From: an uncultured Eubacteriales bacterium
Lineage (GTDB): Bacteria; Bacillota; Clostridia; Christensenellales; Aristaeellaceae
Reading direction: 5' to 3'
DNA: 64,000 nucleotides
Assembly (NCBI GenBank): GCA_944349855.1
Contig: CALVNS010000011.1
Span: 1-64,000 of the forward strand
Position numbers and translations under genes: made by a program. Under the pieces are notes generated by a model, which was not told where the DNA came from, made no database searches, and saw only the letters and a list, made by a program, of their open reading frames with translations. The first letter of the stretch is position 1. Each line of letters begins with the position of its first letter. Below, piece by piece: positions 8,774 to 16,846 of this stretch.

Positions 8774-8801
8774 TTGACAAGTGGCGTAAAGCGTGTAAAA
8801 T
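8774..8801 (+). promoter_or_regulatory. Promoter of the metallo-beta-lactamase-fold gene
   Basis: TTGACA at 8774-8779 and TAAAAT at 8796-8801, 16-base spacer. The rest of the 339-bp gap 8513-8851 holds only this, the divergent promoter at 8627-8655 and A/T-rich sequence around 8700-8770. Confidence 0.7.
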
Positions 8802-8851
8802 AGGGCTTGACAGAGCGTACAAAAGAAACCCAAGGAAAGGAAGCGAGCGCA

Positions 8852-9667
8852 ATGCGGGAAATTCAGGTATCGTACCTGAACCACAGCGGCTTTCGCGTGG
8901 TCGTGGACGGACTGTGCATGGTGTTCGACTACTGGCCCGGCGAGGATGGGCAGCGCGGCAAGCTCACGCGCGCGGACCTGGCCGGCTACGACCAGGTGAT
9001 CGTGTTCGTCAGCCACGGGCACCCGGATCACTTCACGCCCGAGATCTACGACTGGATGGAGCCCGGCCGCGTGCACTACGTGCTCGGCTTTGACGTGCCC
9101 GAGCCCTATCTCGGCCACCGGCTGCGCCCCGGACAGGAGCTGCGCGTGGCCAGCGCGTTCGTCACCGCCTATGATTCGACCGACGCGGGCGTGTCCTTCC
9201 TGGTGCGCTGCCATGGGGCGACCATCTTCCACGCGGGCGATCTGAACCTGTGGCACTGGCGCGACGTGTCCACCACCCGCGAGATCGAGGCGGCGGAGCG
9301 CGCGTTCCATGAGGCGGTCAAGCCGCTGGAGGGCCTTTCCATCGACGTGGCCTTTTTCCCGGTCGATCCGCGCCAGGGCAGCATGTACGACGCGGGCGCA
9401 GGCTACTTCGCCATGGCCGTCAAGCCGCGGCTGATGATCCCCATGCACTTCCAGGGCCGCGACGACGTCGCGCTCGAGTTCGTGCGGCTCAACCGCTCCC
9501 GCCGCACGGAGATGGTCGCGCTCACCCGTCCGTTTGCCAGCACCGCCTACATCCTGCAGGAAAACGCGCCGGAGGAGGCGAATCCTTCCCAGGAGCCCGC
9601 GCCCGAAGCGCCGCAGGCGCAAGACGCGCCCGCCCAAGCGGACGAAGCCCACGAAACGGAGGAATGA
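8852..9667 (+). CDS. Metallo-beta-lactamase-fold hydrolase
   Basis: A 271-residue cytoplasmic protein of the UlaG-like beta-lactamase superfamily. The metal motif appears as SHGHPDHF near residue 57, and the HAGDLNLW segment near 123 supplies the next ligand. The final histidine is in IPMHF near 195. The C-terminal 35 residues are a low-complexity Pro/Ala/Glu tail. The start at 8852 is preceded by AAGGAAAGG; an ATG at 8807 lacks a site. The gene overlaps the glyoxalase gene by four bases (ATGA), implying translational coupling. The substrate cannot be read from sequence. Confidence 0.85.
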   Translation: MREIQVSYLNHSGFRVVVDGLCMVFDYWPGEDGQRGKLTRADLAGYDQVIVFVSHGHPDHFTPEIYDWMEPGRVHYVLGFDVPEPYLGHRLRPGQELRVASAFVTAYDSTDAGVSFLVRCHGATIFHAGDLNLWHWRDVSTTREIEAAERAFHEAVKPLEGLSIDVAFFPVDPRQGSMYDAGAGYFAMAVKPRLMIPMHFQGRDDVALEFVRLNRSRRTEMVALTRPFASTAYILQENAPEEANPSQEPAPEAPQAQDAPAQADEAHETEE

Positions 9668-10041
9668 GCATGCAATTCACCATGGCCCACGCCAACTTGA
9701 ACGTGCTGGACCTGCCGCGCAGCATCGCCTTCTATGAGGAGGCGCTCGGCCTGCGCGTGCAGCGCGACAAGACGGCCGACGACGGCAGCTTCCGCATCGC
9801 CTTTCTGGCCGATGGCCGCTCCGGCTGCTGCCTGGAGCTGACCTGGCTGCGCGACAAGCAGACCCCCTACGACCTGGGCGACAACGAGTCCCACATCTGC
9901 TTTGTGGCGGACGACTACGAGGCCGCCCACGCGCATCATGCCCAGATGGGCTGCATCTGCTATGAAAACCCGAAGATGGGCCTGTATTTCATCAACGATC
10001 CGGACGGCTACTGGATCGAAATCGTCCCCGAGCGCAGATAA
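9664..10041 (+). CDS. Glyoxalase/VOC family protein (lactoylglutathione lyase-like)
   Basis: A 125-residue vicinal-oxygen-chelate protein of GloA size. The four expected metal ligands are visible: His10 (AHANL), Glu near 58 (CLELT), His near 77 (SHICF) and Glu near 121 (WIEIV). The substrate-contact motif ALGLRV is near 29. This fits a single-domain glyoxalase I that isomerises thiol-methylglyoxal adducts, although low-molecular-weight thiol use in this organism is unknown. It is coupled to the preceding gene by a 4-bp overlap and ends at a strong terminator, so the pair is one operon. Confidence 0.82.
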   Translation: MSMQFTMAHANLNVLDLPRSIAFYEEALGLRVQRDKTADDGSFRIAFLADGRSGCCLELTWLRDKQTPYDLGDNESHICFVADDYEAAHAHHAQMGCICYENPKMGLYFINDPDGYWIEIVPERR

Positions 10042-10057
10042 CTCGCCGCGCCATTCA

Positions 10058-10092
10058 CAGGGCCGCGACATGCTCGCGGCCCTGTCTTTTTT
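10058..10092 (+). terminator. Intrinsic terminator of the glyoxalase operon
   Basis: Perfect 10-bp stem CAGGGCCGCG/CGCGGCCCTG (10058-10067, 10075-10084) followed by TC and T7. Confidence 0.93.
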
Positions 10093-10102
10093 TACAAATG
10101 GC

Positions 10103-10130
10103 TTGCTTTTCTGTGATAAAGCGATATAAT
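10103..10130 (+). promoter_or_regulatory. serC-serA promoter
   Basis: TTGCTT (10103-10108), 16-base spacer, TATAAT (10125-10130). Confidence 0.7.
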
Positions 10131-10186
10131 ATAGAATAATCCCTTTGAGGAGGACGAATCACCATCCAGGAAAAGGAGGCTACATC

Positions 10187-11257
10187 ATGAAACGCGTGTA
10201 CAACTTTTCTCCCGGCCCTTCCATGCTCGCCCTTCCCGTGTTGGAGCAGGTGCAAAAAGACCTCGTCTCTTACGGCGACACCGGCATGTCCGTGATGGAG
10301 ATGAGTCACCGTTCCAAGATGTACCAGGCGATCTTTGACGAGGCCGTCGCGCTGCTGCGCAAGCTGATGGACGTGCCGGACGGATACAAGGTGCTCTTCC
10401 TGCAGGGCGGCGCGACGCAGCAGTTCTCCGCGGTGCCGCTCAACCTGATGCAGCATGGCCGCGCCGACTATGTGGACAGCGGCAACTTCGCTCACCTGGC
10501 GTCGGTGGAGGCGCAGCGCTACGGCGAGGTGCGCATTGCGGGCACGTCGCGCGCGGATGGCTACACGTACGTGCCCGACGTCGACGTGTCGCCCGAGGCG
10601 GACTACGTGCACATCACCACAAACAACACGATCTACGGCACGCGCTACACGCAGCTGCCCGATACGAAGGGCGTGCCGCTGGTGGCGGACATGTCCTCCA
10701 ACATCCTCTCGGAGGTCTACGACGTGGCGCGCTTTGGCGTCATCTACGCGGGCGCGCAGAAGAACATCGGCCCGGCGGGCCTGTGCGTGCTGATCGTGCG
10801 CGAGGACCTGCTCGGCCGCGCCAACCCGCTGTGCCCCAAGCTGCTCAACTGGCAGGTGCAGGCGGACGCCGACTCGATGTACAACACGCCCAACACGTTT
10901 GCCATCTACGTGGCGAAGCTGGGCTTTGAGTGGCTGCTCGCGCAGGGCGGCGTGTCCGCCATCGAGCGCGTGAACGTGGAGAAGGCGCAGCTGCTCTACG
11001 ACTTCCTGGACGAGAGCCGCCTGTTCAAGCCCACGGCGCAGCGGGCGTTCCGCTCGCGCATGAACGTCACGTTCGTCACGGGCGATGCGGACAAGGACGC
11101 GCAGTTCGTCAAGGAGGCGACGGCGGCGGGCCTGGTCAACCTCAAGGGCCACCGCTCGGTCGGCGGCATGCGCGCGAGCATCTACAACGCCATGCCCGTG
11201 GAGGGCGTGCGCGCGCTGGTCGACTTCATGAAGCGCTTCGAGGCGCAAAACGCATAG
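10187..11257 (+). CDS. serC: Phosphoserine aminotransferase
   Basis: Makes 3-phosphoserine from 3-phosphohydroxypyruvate and glutamate, using PLP. The 356-residue protein begins YNFSPGPSMLA as in SerC. It contains the phosphate-binding GGATQQF segment near 74 and the PLP lysine (AGAQKNIGP, Lys192), and ends with the SVGGMRASIYNAM motif. AAAAGGAGG nine bases upstream fixes the start at 10187; the ATG at 10145 lies next to the promoter. serA follows after 13 bp. The phosphatase gene serB is not in the window. Confidence 0.96.
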   Translation: MKRVYNFSPGPSMLALPVLEQVQKDLVSYGDTGMSVMEMSHRSKMYQAIFDEAVALLRKLMDVPDGYKVLFLQGGATQQFSAVPLNLMQHGRADYVDSGNFAHLASVEAQRYGEVRIAGTSRADGYTYVPDVDVSPEADYVHITTNNTIYGTRYTQLPDTKGVPLVADMSSNILSEVYDVARFGVIYAGAQKNIGPAGLCVLIVREDLLGRANPLCPKLLNWQVQADADSMYNTPNTFAIYVAKLGFEWLLAQGGVSAIERVNVEKAQLLYDFLDESRLFKPTAQRAFRSRMNVTFVTGDADKDAQFVKEATAAGLVNLKGHRSVGGMRASIYNAMPVEGVRALVDFMKRFEAQNA

Positions 11258-11270
11258 GGGAGGCGACGGC

Positions 11271-12443
11271 ATGTATAAGATCCTGACGCTCAATGCGATT
11301 TCGGACGTCATCTACGCCCAGCTCGGCGAGGGATATGCCGTCTCCGCCGGGGAGACCCAGCCCGACGCCGTGCTCGTGCGCAGCGCATCCATGCACGACA
11401 TGGAGCTGCCCGCGACGCTGCTGTCCATCGCGCGCGCGGGCGCGGGGGTCAACAACATCCCCATCGACCGCTGCTCGCAGGCGGGCGTGTGCGTGTTCAA
11501 CACGCCGGGCGCCAACGCCAACGCCGTATGCGAGCTGACGCTGGCCGGCCTGCTGCTGGCCGGGCGCGACGTCATCGGCGGCGTGCAGTGGGCGCAGACG
11601 CTCAAGGGTCAGGGCGACGCGGTCGAAAAGCTGGTCGAGAAGGGCAAGGGCCGCTTCGCCGGGCCGGAGCTGCTGGGCAAGCGGCTGGGCGTCGTCGGCC
11701 TGGGCGCGATCGGCGTGCGCGTGGCCAACGCCGCCGCGGCGCTGGGCATGCAGGTCGTCGGCTACGATCCGTCGATCACCGTCGACCACGCGTGGATGCT
11801 CTCCCAGCACATTGGCCGCGCCAAGTCGCTGGAGGAGCTGCTCGAGACCTGCGACTATGTGACGCTGCACCTGCCGCTGACCGACGCCACCCGCGGCATG
11901 ATCGGCGAGGCGGCGCTCGCGCGCGCCCGCAAGGGCCTGCGCCTGCTCAACTTCTCGCGCGCCGGGCTCGTCGACGGCGAGGCGATGCGCGCTGCAATCG
12001 AGCGCGGCGCCGTCGCGCGCTACGTGGTCGACTTCCCCACAGACGACATGCTCGGCGTGCCGGGCGTGCTGTGCATTCCGCACCTGGGCGCCTCCACCCC
12101 CGAGTCGGAGGAGAACTGCGCCGTCATGGCCGCACGCCAGACGCGCGACTACCTCGAGACCGGCGCGATCCGCAACAGCGTCAACCTGCCCGAGGTCGCG
12201 CTGCCGCCCGTCTCCAAGCCGCGCCTGTGCCTGATCCACCGCAACATCCCCAACGTCCTGGGCGCGATCACCGCGGCGGTCTCCGCGCAGCGTCTGAACA
12301 TCTCCGACCTGTGGAATCGCTCGCGCGGGGCCATGGCCTATTCCGCGCTCGACCTGGACGCCATGCCCGCCGATCCCGCCGCGCTGGAGCACGCGCTGCG
12401 CGGCGTGGAGGGCATGCTGCGCGTGCGCATGCTCGCGCCGTAA
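11271..12443 (+). CDS. serA: D-3-phosphoglycerate dehydrogenase with ACT domain
   Basis: Catalyses the first committed step of serine synthesis, NAD-dependent oxidation of 3-phosphoglycerate. The 390-residue protein has the 2-hydroxyacid dehydrogenase fold. The NAD motif VVGLGAIG is near 143, the catalytic region NFSRAGLVDGE near 224, and the catalytic histidine lies in IPHLGAST near 267. A C-terminal ACT domain (about 318-390) probably gives serine feedback. The N-terminal domain is compact, so this is the short class without the intervening domain. It is cotranscribed with serC. Confidence 0.94.
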   Translation: MYKILTLNAISDVIYAQLGEGYAVSAGETQPDAVLVRSASMHDMELPATLLSIARAGAGVNNIPIDRCSQAGVCVFNTPGANANAVCELTLAGLLLAGRDVIGGVQWAQTLKGQGDAVEKLVEKGKGRFAGPELLGKRLGVVGLGAIGVRVANAAAALGMQVVGYDPSITVDHAWMLSQHIGRAKSLEELLETCDYVTLHLPLTDATRGMIGEAALARARKGLRLLNFSRAGLVDGEAMRAAIERGAVARYVVDFPTDDMLGVPGVLCIPHLGASTPESEENCAVMAARQTRDYLETGAIRNSVNLPEVALPPVSKPRLCLIHRNIPNVLGAITAAVSAQRLNISDLWNRSRGAMAYSALDLDAMPADPAALEHALRGVEGMLRVRMLAP

Positions 12444-12463
12444 ATCCCAAGCCCCAAAATGCA

Positions 12464-12512
12464 CGGCTCCGAACCGCTCTCCCCGCCGTCGCGGGAAAGC
12501 GGTTCGGGGCCG
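12464..12512 (+). terminator. Hairpin between convergent serA and antiporter genes
   Basis: A 15-bp stem (12464-12478 with 12498-12512, one G-T wobble) enclosing a second small GC stem. The downstream tail is TCTCTGTC without a proper T-run, so it is a likely but imperfect terminator. Confidence 0.5.
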
Positions 12513-12518
12513 TCTCTG

Positions 12519-13859
12519 TCACTTGATCGTCCGCCCCTTGCGGAAGGAGAAGAGCGCGCCGCCGGCCATTTCGCTGGCGCGCTGGCCTCTGTGCGCCTGT
12601 ATCGCCGGGCGCGCCTCCCGGCGCGGCGTCTCAGAGATGTGCGGCGCATCCGGGGTATCCGGCGCACCGATCACGCCCGCGCGCACCAGCGCCAGGCGCG
12701 CGCAGGCCGGGCCCACCAGCTCATAGAGCACCGCCGAGGAGAGGATGACCGTCGAGAGCAGCGCGCCCAGCGACGGCGAGAGGATGCGCTCCCCCAGCGC
12801 CGCCAGCCCGATGGAGACGCCCGCGTTGGGGATCAGCGCCAGGCCCAGGTACTTGCGCACCTGCGGCGTGTCGTTCGTCAGCGTGGCGCCCATGCCCGCG
12901 CCCAGCAGCTTGCCCAGGATGCGCACGAAGAAGTAGGCCAGGCCGATCACGCCCGCGCTCGCCAGCGCCGGCACCTCCAGGCGCATGCCCGACACCACGA
13001 AGAAGACCGTCAGGATCGGCGGGGTGAAGCGGTCCACCTTCTTGAACAGCGTCTCGCCCTTGGACACGTTGGCGTGCACCGCGCCAAAGACCATGCACGA
13101 CAGCAGCGGCGAGATGTTCACCGCCGAGCACACCCCCGCGATCTCCAGCAGCATGATCACCGCCAGCAGCAGCCGGTTGTACGCCGAGTGCACCCGGCGC
13201 AGCAGCACCTTGAGCAGCAGCGCCAGCCCAACGCCCAGGCCGATCGCCAGCACGTTGTACACGATGGGCAGCGCGACCGTCGCCGCCATGGGCCCCGTCG
13301 CGCTCTCCGACATCTGCGCGATCGCCGCGCACACGCTGAAGGCCAGCAGCGACACCGCATCATCCAGCGCCACCACCTGCAGCAGCGTCGTCACGAAGTG
13401 GCCCTTTGCCTTGTACTGGCGGATCGTCATCAGCGTCGAGGCCGGCGCCGTCGCCGACGCGATCGCGCCCAGCAGCAGCGAGAAGGACAGCGGCAGGTGG
13501 AACGCCCCGCGCATGACCAGCACCACCAGCGCACCCGCGACCAGCGACTCCATCGCCGTCAGCACGAAGATGCGTACCCCGCTGCGCCGAAGCGACGACC
13601 ACTTGAAGTACCGCCCCGTGCCGAACGCGATGAACGCCAGCGCAATGTCCGTGATGAAGCCCATCGAGCGGATCATCTCGCCGTCAACCAGCCCCAGACA
13701 GTACGGCCCGATGAAGATGCCCGCCAGGATATAGCCCGTCACGTTGGGCAGATGCGCCCGCTTCGTCAGCCGGCTGACCGCAAAGGCCGCCAGCAGCGTC
13801 GTCGCCAGGCACAGGATCACCCGGGACGTATCGTTCAGCTGCAGTGCAAACATCGACAT
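12519..13859 (-). CDS. Cation:proton antiporter, CPA2 family
   Basis: A 446-residue integral membrane protein with about 12-13 hydrophobic helices and the Na+/H+ exchanger domain of the KefB/CPA2 type (PNVTGYILAGIFIGP near 40, TAPASTLM near 136). It exchanges a monovalent cation for protons across the cytoplasmic membrane; which cation is unknown. There is no C-terminal TrkA-N domain, only a charged tail of about 45 residues. A GAAGGGAGA site sets the start at 13859 rather than the in-frame ATG at 13943. The gene is divergent from a LysR regulator, which is the best candidate for its control. Confidence 0.87.
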   Translation of the reverse strand: MSMFALQLNDTSRVILCLATTLLAAFAVSRLTKRAHLPNVTGYILAGIFIGPYCLGLVDGEMIRSMGFITDIALAFIAFGTGRYFKWSSLRRSGVRIFVLTAMESLVAGALVVLVMRGAFHLPLSFSLLLGAIASATAPASTLMTIRQYKAKGHFVTTLLQVVALDDAVSLLAFSVCAAIAQMSESATGPMAATVALPIVYNVLAIGLGVGLALLLKVLLRRVHSAYNRLLLAVIMLLEIAGVCSAVNISPLLSCMVFGAVHANVSKGETLFKKVDRFTPPILTVFFVVSGMRLEVPALASAGVIGLAYFFVRILGKLLGAGMGATLTNDTPQVRKYLGLALIPNAGVSIGLAALGERILSPSLGALLSTVILSSAVLYELVGPACARLALVRAGVIGAPDTPDAPHISETPRREARPAIQAHRGQRASEMAGGALFSFRKGRTIK

Positions 13860-13914
13860 GTATATCGTCTCCCTTCCGACCGCCCGCATCCGGCGGCCCC
13901 TTGCGATGCACTTG

Positions 13915-13943
13915 ATTATAGGCCGCCAAAATGTTAAAATCAA
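13915..13943 (-). promoter_or_regulatory. Antiporter promoter within the LysR intergenic region
   Basis: Minus strand TTGATT (13943-13938), 17-base spacer, TATAAT (13920-13915). The 136-bp divergent gap is very A/T-rich, with several ATTATA and TTAAAAT half-palindromes of the kind LysR proteins bind. The LysR gene's own -10 could not be placed confidently. Confidence 0.6.
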
Positions 13944-13995
13944 ATTATAGTTTTTTGACCTATTATAAATTTAATTGATAATCAGGAGAAACGCC

Positions 13996-14886
13996 ATGAT
14001 CGATCCGAAGATTCGCACGCTGCTCAAGCTCGAAGAGCTGGGCTCCTACTCCAAGACCGCCGCAGCCCTCTCGCTCACGCAGCCCGCGGTCAGCCACCAC
14101 ATCAAGCTGCTGGAGCAGGAATTCGGCATCCAGATCTTCGTCAAGGGCAAGCGCAAGCTGAAGGCCACGCCCGAGGGCGAGGTGCTTTTGAAATACGCGC
14201 ACCGCGCCATCGCCCTGTCCGAGCGCGTGCATCGCGCCATCGAGGACTGCCAGCGCGCCGTGCGCACCCTGACCGTGGGCATCACCCCCACGGCCAGCGA
14301 CATCTTCGTGCCGCAGGTGCTGGCCGCCTACTGCCACAACCACCCCGAAACGCACATCCAGATCGTGCGCGGAAGTATAAAAAAAATTGATACAATGCTA
14401 AAATTTTATGAAATCGATTTTGCGATCGTCGATGGCATCCTGCCCGGCGACCACTACCGGCAGGTGCTGATGGGCACGGACCACCTGTGCCTGATCGTCT
14501 CGCCGAAGCATCCGTTCGCCTCCCGGCTGAGCGTCTCGCTGGATGAGCTGCAGCGCGAGCCACTGGTGCTGCGGCCCAAGTCGACCGGCACGCGCAAGCT
14601 GATCGAGGGCTATCTGGTCAGCCACGGCTACAGCCTGCAGGACTTCAACGTCATGATGGAGGTGGACAGCGTCTCGACGATCAAGGACATCGTGGAGGCC
14701 AACCTGGGCATCTCGATCATCTCCTACGGCGTGTGCCGCGAGGAGCAGCAGCAGGGGCGGCTGATCGTGCGGCCCATCGAGAACTGCCGCATGGTGCGCC
14801 AGGTGAACATGGTCTATCCGCAGGACTTCGAGCATCCGGAGATTCTGGAGGAGATCCAGCGCGAGTACCACAGCCGCGTGGAGTGA
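13996..14886 (+). CDS. LysR-family transcriptional regulator
   Basis: A 296-residue LTTR. Residues 1-60 form the winged helix-turn-helix (LEELGSYSKTAAALSLTQPAVSHHIKLLEQ). The rest is the two-lobed effector domain (about 88-296). AGGAG seven bases upstream supports ATG 13996. It diverges from the cation/proton antiporter, the usual arrangement for a LysR gene and its target. A short stretch near 14370-14410 is conspicuously A/T-rich for this gene (GSIKKIDTMLKFYEID). The effector is unknown. Confidence 0.9.
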   Translation: MIDPKIRTLLKLEELGSYSKTAAALSLTQPAVSHHIKLLEQEFGIQIFVKGKRKLKATPEGEVLLKYAHRAIALSERVHRAIEDCQRAVRTLTVGITPTASDIFVPQVLAAYCHNHPETHIQIVRGSIKKIDTMLKFYEIDFAIVDGILPGDHYRQVLMGTDHLCLIVSPKHPFASRLSVSLDELQREPLVLRPKSTGTRKLIEGYLVSHGYSLQDFNVMMEVDSVSTIKDIVEANLGISIISYGVCREEQQQGRLIVRPIENCRMVRQVNMVYPQDFEHPEILEEIQREYHSRVE

Positions 14887-14893
14887 GCGCATC

Positions 14894-14937
14894 CCAAAAA
14901 CAAAAAAAGCGCCGCGGATGGTTGACATCCGCGGCGC
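14894..14937 (-). terminator. Intrinsic terminator of the KDG kinase gene
   Basis: Perfect 12-bp stem GCGCCGCGGATG/CATCCGCGGCGC (14909-14920, 14926-14937). On the minus strand it is followed by a T7-G-T5 tract. Confidence 0.93.
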
Positions 14938-14950
14938 CCTGTGCATCCGC

Positions 14951-15979
14951 TCAGCGCTCTACGCGCCCGGAGCCGGAGCCCTTCTTGAGCGCCTCAACCT
15001 CCGCGACGGACACGAGGTTGAAGTCGCCGTTGATCGTGTGCTTGAGGCAGGAGGCCGCCACCGCGAACTCCAGCGCGTCGCGCTGGTTGTCGTAGGCGTT
15101 CAGGCCGTAGATCAGGCCGCCGCCGAACGAGTCGCCGCCGCCGACGCGGTCGACGATGTCGGTGATGGCGTACTTGCGCGAGACGTAGAACTCCTGCCCG
15201 TCGTAGATGCACGCCGCCCAGTAGTTGGTGTCCGCGCTCTTGGACTCGCGCAGCGTGATGGCCACGCGGCTGACGTTGGGGTAGCGGTCCATGGCGGTGC
15301 GGGCGATGCGGCGGTACACGTCCGCGTCCAGCTCGCCGCTCTCCACGTCGCTCTCGGCGCGGATGCCCAGCGCCTTCTGGAAGTCCTCCTCGTTGGCGAT
15401 GATGGTGTCCACGTAGCGGACCAGCTCGCCCATCACCTCGTCGGCGCGCTTGCCGTACTTCCACAGGTTCTTGCGGTAGTTCAGGTCGCACGACACGTGC
15501 AGGCCCTTGGCCTTGGCCGCCTTCACCGCCGCAAGCGACAGATCCGCCGCGCTCTGGGAGATCGCCGGCGTGATGCCCGTGATGTGGAACCACGTCGCGC
15601 CCGCAAAGACCGCGTCCCAGTCGATGGCGTCCGGCGCGGCCTTGGCGATGCACGAGTCCGCACGGTCGTAGATCACCTTCGACGGGCGCTGGTTCGAGCC
15701 CGTCTCCAGGAAGTAGATGCCCATGCGCCCGGGCACCAGGCGGATGTTGGACACGTCCACGCCATAGCCGCGCACCGTGCGAAGGCACGCCCGGCCGATG
15801 TCGTTGTCCGGCAGCAGCGTCACGAACGCCACGTCCATCCCGTAATTGGCCAGCGACACGGCCACGTTCGCCTCGCCGCCGCCAAACGTCGCCTCCAGCG
15901 CGGGGCTTTGGAAGAAGCGCTCGAGCGCGGGGCTCTTGAGGCGGAGCATGATCTCGCCGAATGTGATGACACGGGGCAT
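14951..15979 (-). CDS. kdgK: PfkB-family sugar kinase, probably 2-keto-3-deoxygluconate kinase
   Basis: A 342-residue ribokinase-family enzyme with the N-terminal ITFGEIMLRL and GGGEANVA motifs. The C-terminal DRVGGGDSFGGG signature near 290 contains the catalytic aspartate. A KDG kinase role (KDG to KDPG) is inferred from its place beside uronate genes whose altronate dehydratase makes KDG and whose aldolase consumes KDPG. An AAAAGGAGAGG site and a good promoter fix the start at 15979. It is transcribed alone, separated from the main uronate operon by an RdgB-like gene on the other strand and a TRAP-type binding protein. Confidence 0.85.
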   Translation of the reverse strand: MPRVITFGEIMLRLKSPALERFFQSPALEATFGGGEANVAVSLANYGMDVAFVTLLPDNDIGRACLRTVRGYGVDVSNIRLVPGRMGIYFLETGSNQRPSKVIYDRADSCIAKAAPDAIDWDAVFAGATWFHITGITPAISQSAADLSLAAVKAAKAKGLHVSCDLNYRKNLWKYGKRADEVMGELVRYVDTIIANEEDFQKALGIRAESDVESGELDADVYRRIARTAMDRYPNVSRVAITLRESKSADTNYWAACIYDGQEFYVSRKYAITDIVDRVGGGDSFGGGLIYGLNAYDNQRDALEFAVAASCLKHTINGDFNLVSVAEVEALKKGSGSGRVER

Positions 15980-16024
15980 GGAAACCTCTCCTTTTCTGCG
16001 GCCCAGGGCCTTTTGTATATGCCC

Positions 16025-16053
16025 ATTATACGGGGCCCCTGCATCCGTGGCAA
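16025..16053 (-). promoter_or_regulatory. kdgK promoter
   Basis: Minus strand TTGCCA (16053-16048), 17-base spacer, TATAAT (16030-16025) followed by GGG. Confidence 0.75.
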
Positions 16054-16111
16054 GAGCGTTTCGTGCTGTGCGTTCACAATGGAGAACGATAGTCCTATTT
16101 ATAAACGCTGC

Positions 16112-16140
16112 TGGACGCGCCGTGCGCCGCATGCTATAAT
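16112..16140 (+). promoter_or_regulatory. Promoter of the RdgB-like gene
   Basis: TGGACG (16112-16117), 17-base spacer, TATAAT (16135-16140). The -10 is perfect, the -35 moderate. Confidence 0.55.
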
Positions 16141-16167
16141 GGGCGAAAAGCGCATGGAGGCTTCGCG

Positions 16168-16800
16168 ATGGACGTGCTGATCGGAACGACCAATCCCTCA
16201 AAGGTACAGATGTTTGAGCGCATGTTGCGGGGGCATGGCATCACGTTTCTGACGTTGGGGGATCTGAGCGTCTCACAGGAGCCGCAGGAGACGGGCGCGA
16301 CGCCGGAGGAAAACGCGCGCATCAAGGCCGCGTTTTACGGGCGCATCCATCCGCGCGTGATCTGCAACGACTCGGGGCTGTACTTTGCGGCGCTTTCGCT
16401 GGATGACCCGCGCCAGCCGGGGCTGCACGTGCGCACGCCGCGCGGGGTGCGGCTGGACGACGAGCAGATGATCGCCTACTACGCGGCCCTGGCGCGCAGC
16501 CTGGGCGGCCGGGCGCGGGCGCTGTACCTGAACGGATACGCCGTGTGCCGGGAGGGGCGGGTCTTCTCCCTGGCCGAAAACGACCTGACGGACGAGACCG
16601 GATCATTCGACATGCTCGACCGGCCGTCGCCGCAGCGCCACCCCGGTTGGCCGCTGGACTCGCTGTCCGTCGACCGGCATACCGGCGCGTACTTCACCGA
16701 CGACGCGGCGGAGGAGGCCGTGTCCGAGGCCGAACGGCTGGAGGCGCAGGCGCGCCGGGCGCGGCTCGTGCGCTTTCTGGAGGCATCGCTCGGCCTGTAG
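16168..16800 (+). CDS. Ham1/RdgB-like non-canonical purine NTP pyrophosphatase
   Basis: A 210-residue cytoplasmic protein. The N-terminal IGTTNPSKV matches the substrate-binding start of the ITPase family, which hydrolyses (d)ITP and XTP to monophosphates. The catalytic acidic segment appears as CNDSGLYF near 69, and a C-terminal HPGWPLDS region near 169 is in the position of the family's late base-recognition segment. The usual SHR motif is not evident, so the gene is a divergent member and its substrate is less sure. It has its own promoter and terminator and sits inside the uronate locus without an obvious link to it. Confidence 0.72.
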   Translation: MDVLIGTTNPSKVQMFERMLRGHGITFLTLGDLSVSQEPQETGATPEENARIKAAFYGRIHPRVICNDSGLYFAALSLDDPRQPGLHVRTPRGVRLDDEQMIAYYAALARSLGGRARALYLNGYAVCREGRVFSLAENDLTDETGSFDMLDRPSPQRHPGWPLDSLSVDRHTGAYFTDDAAEEAVSEAERLEAQARRARLVRFLEASLGL

Positions 16801-16806
16801 ACGAAA

Positions 16807-16846
16807 CCGCCGCGGATGAGGCCATCCGCGGCGGCGTGTTTTTTTA
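16807..16846 (+). terminator. Intrinsic terminator of the RdgB-like gene
   Basis: 11-bp stem CCGCCGCGGAT/ATCCGCGGCGG, then CGTG and T7. Confidence 0.9.
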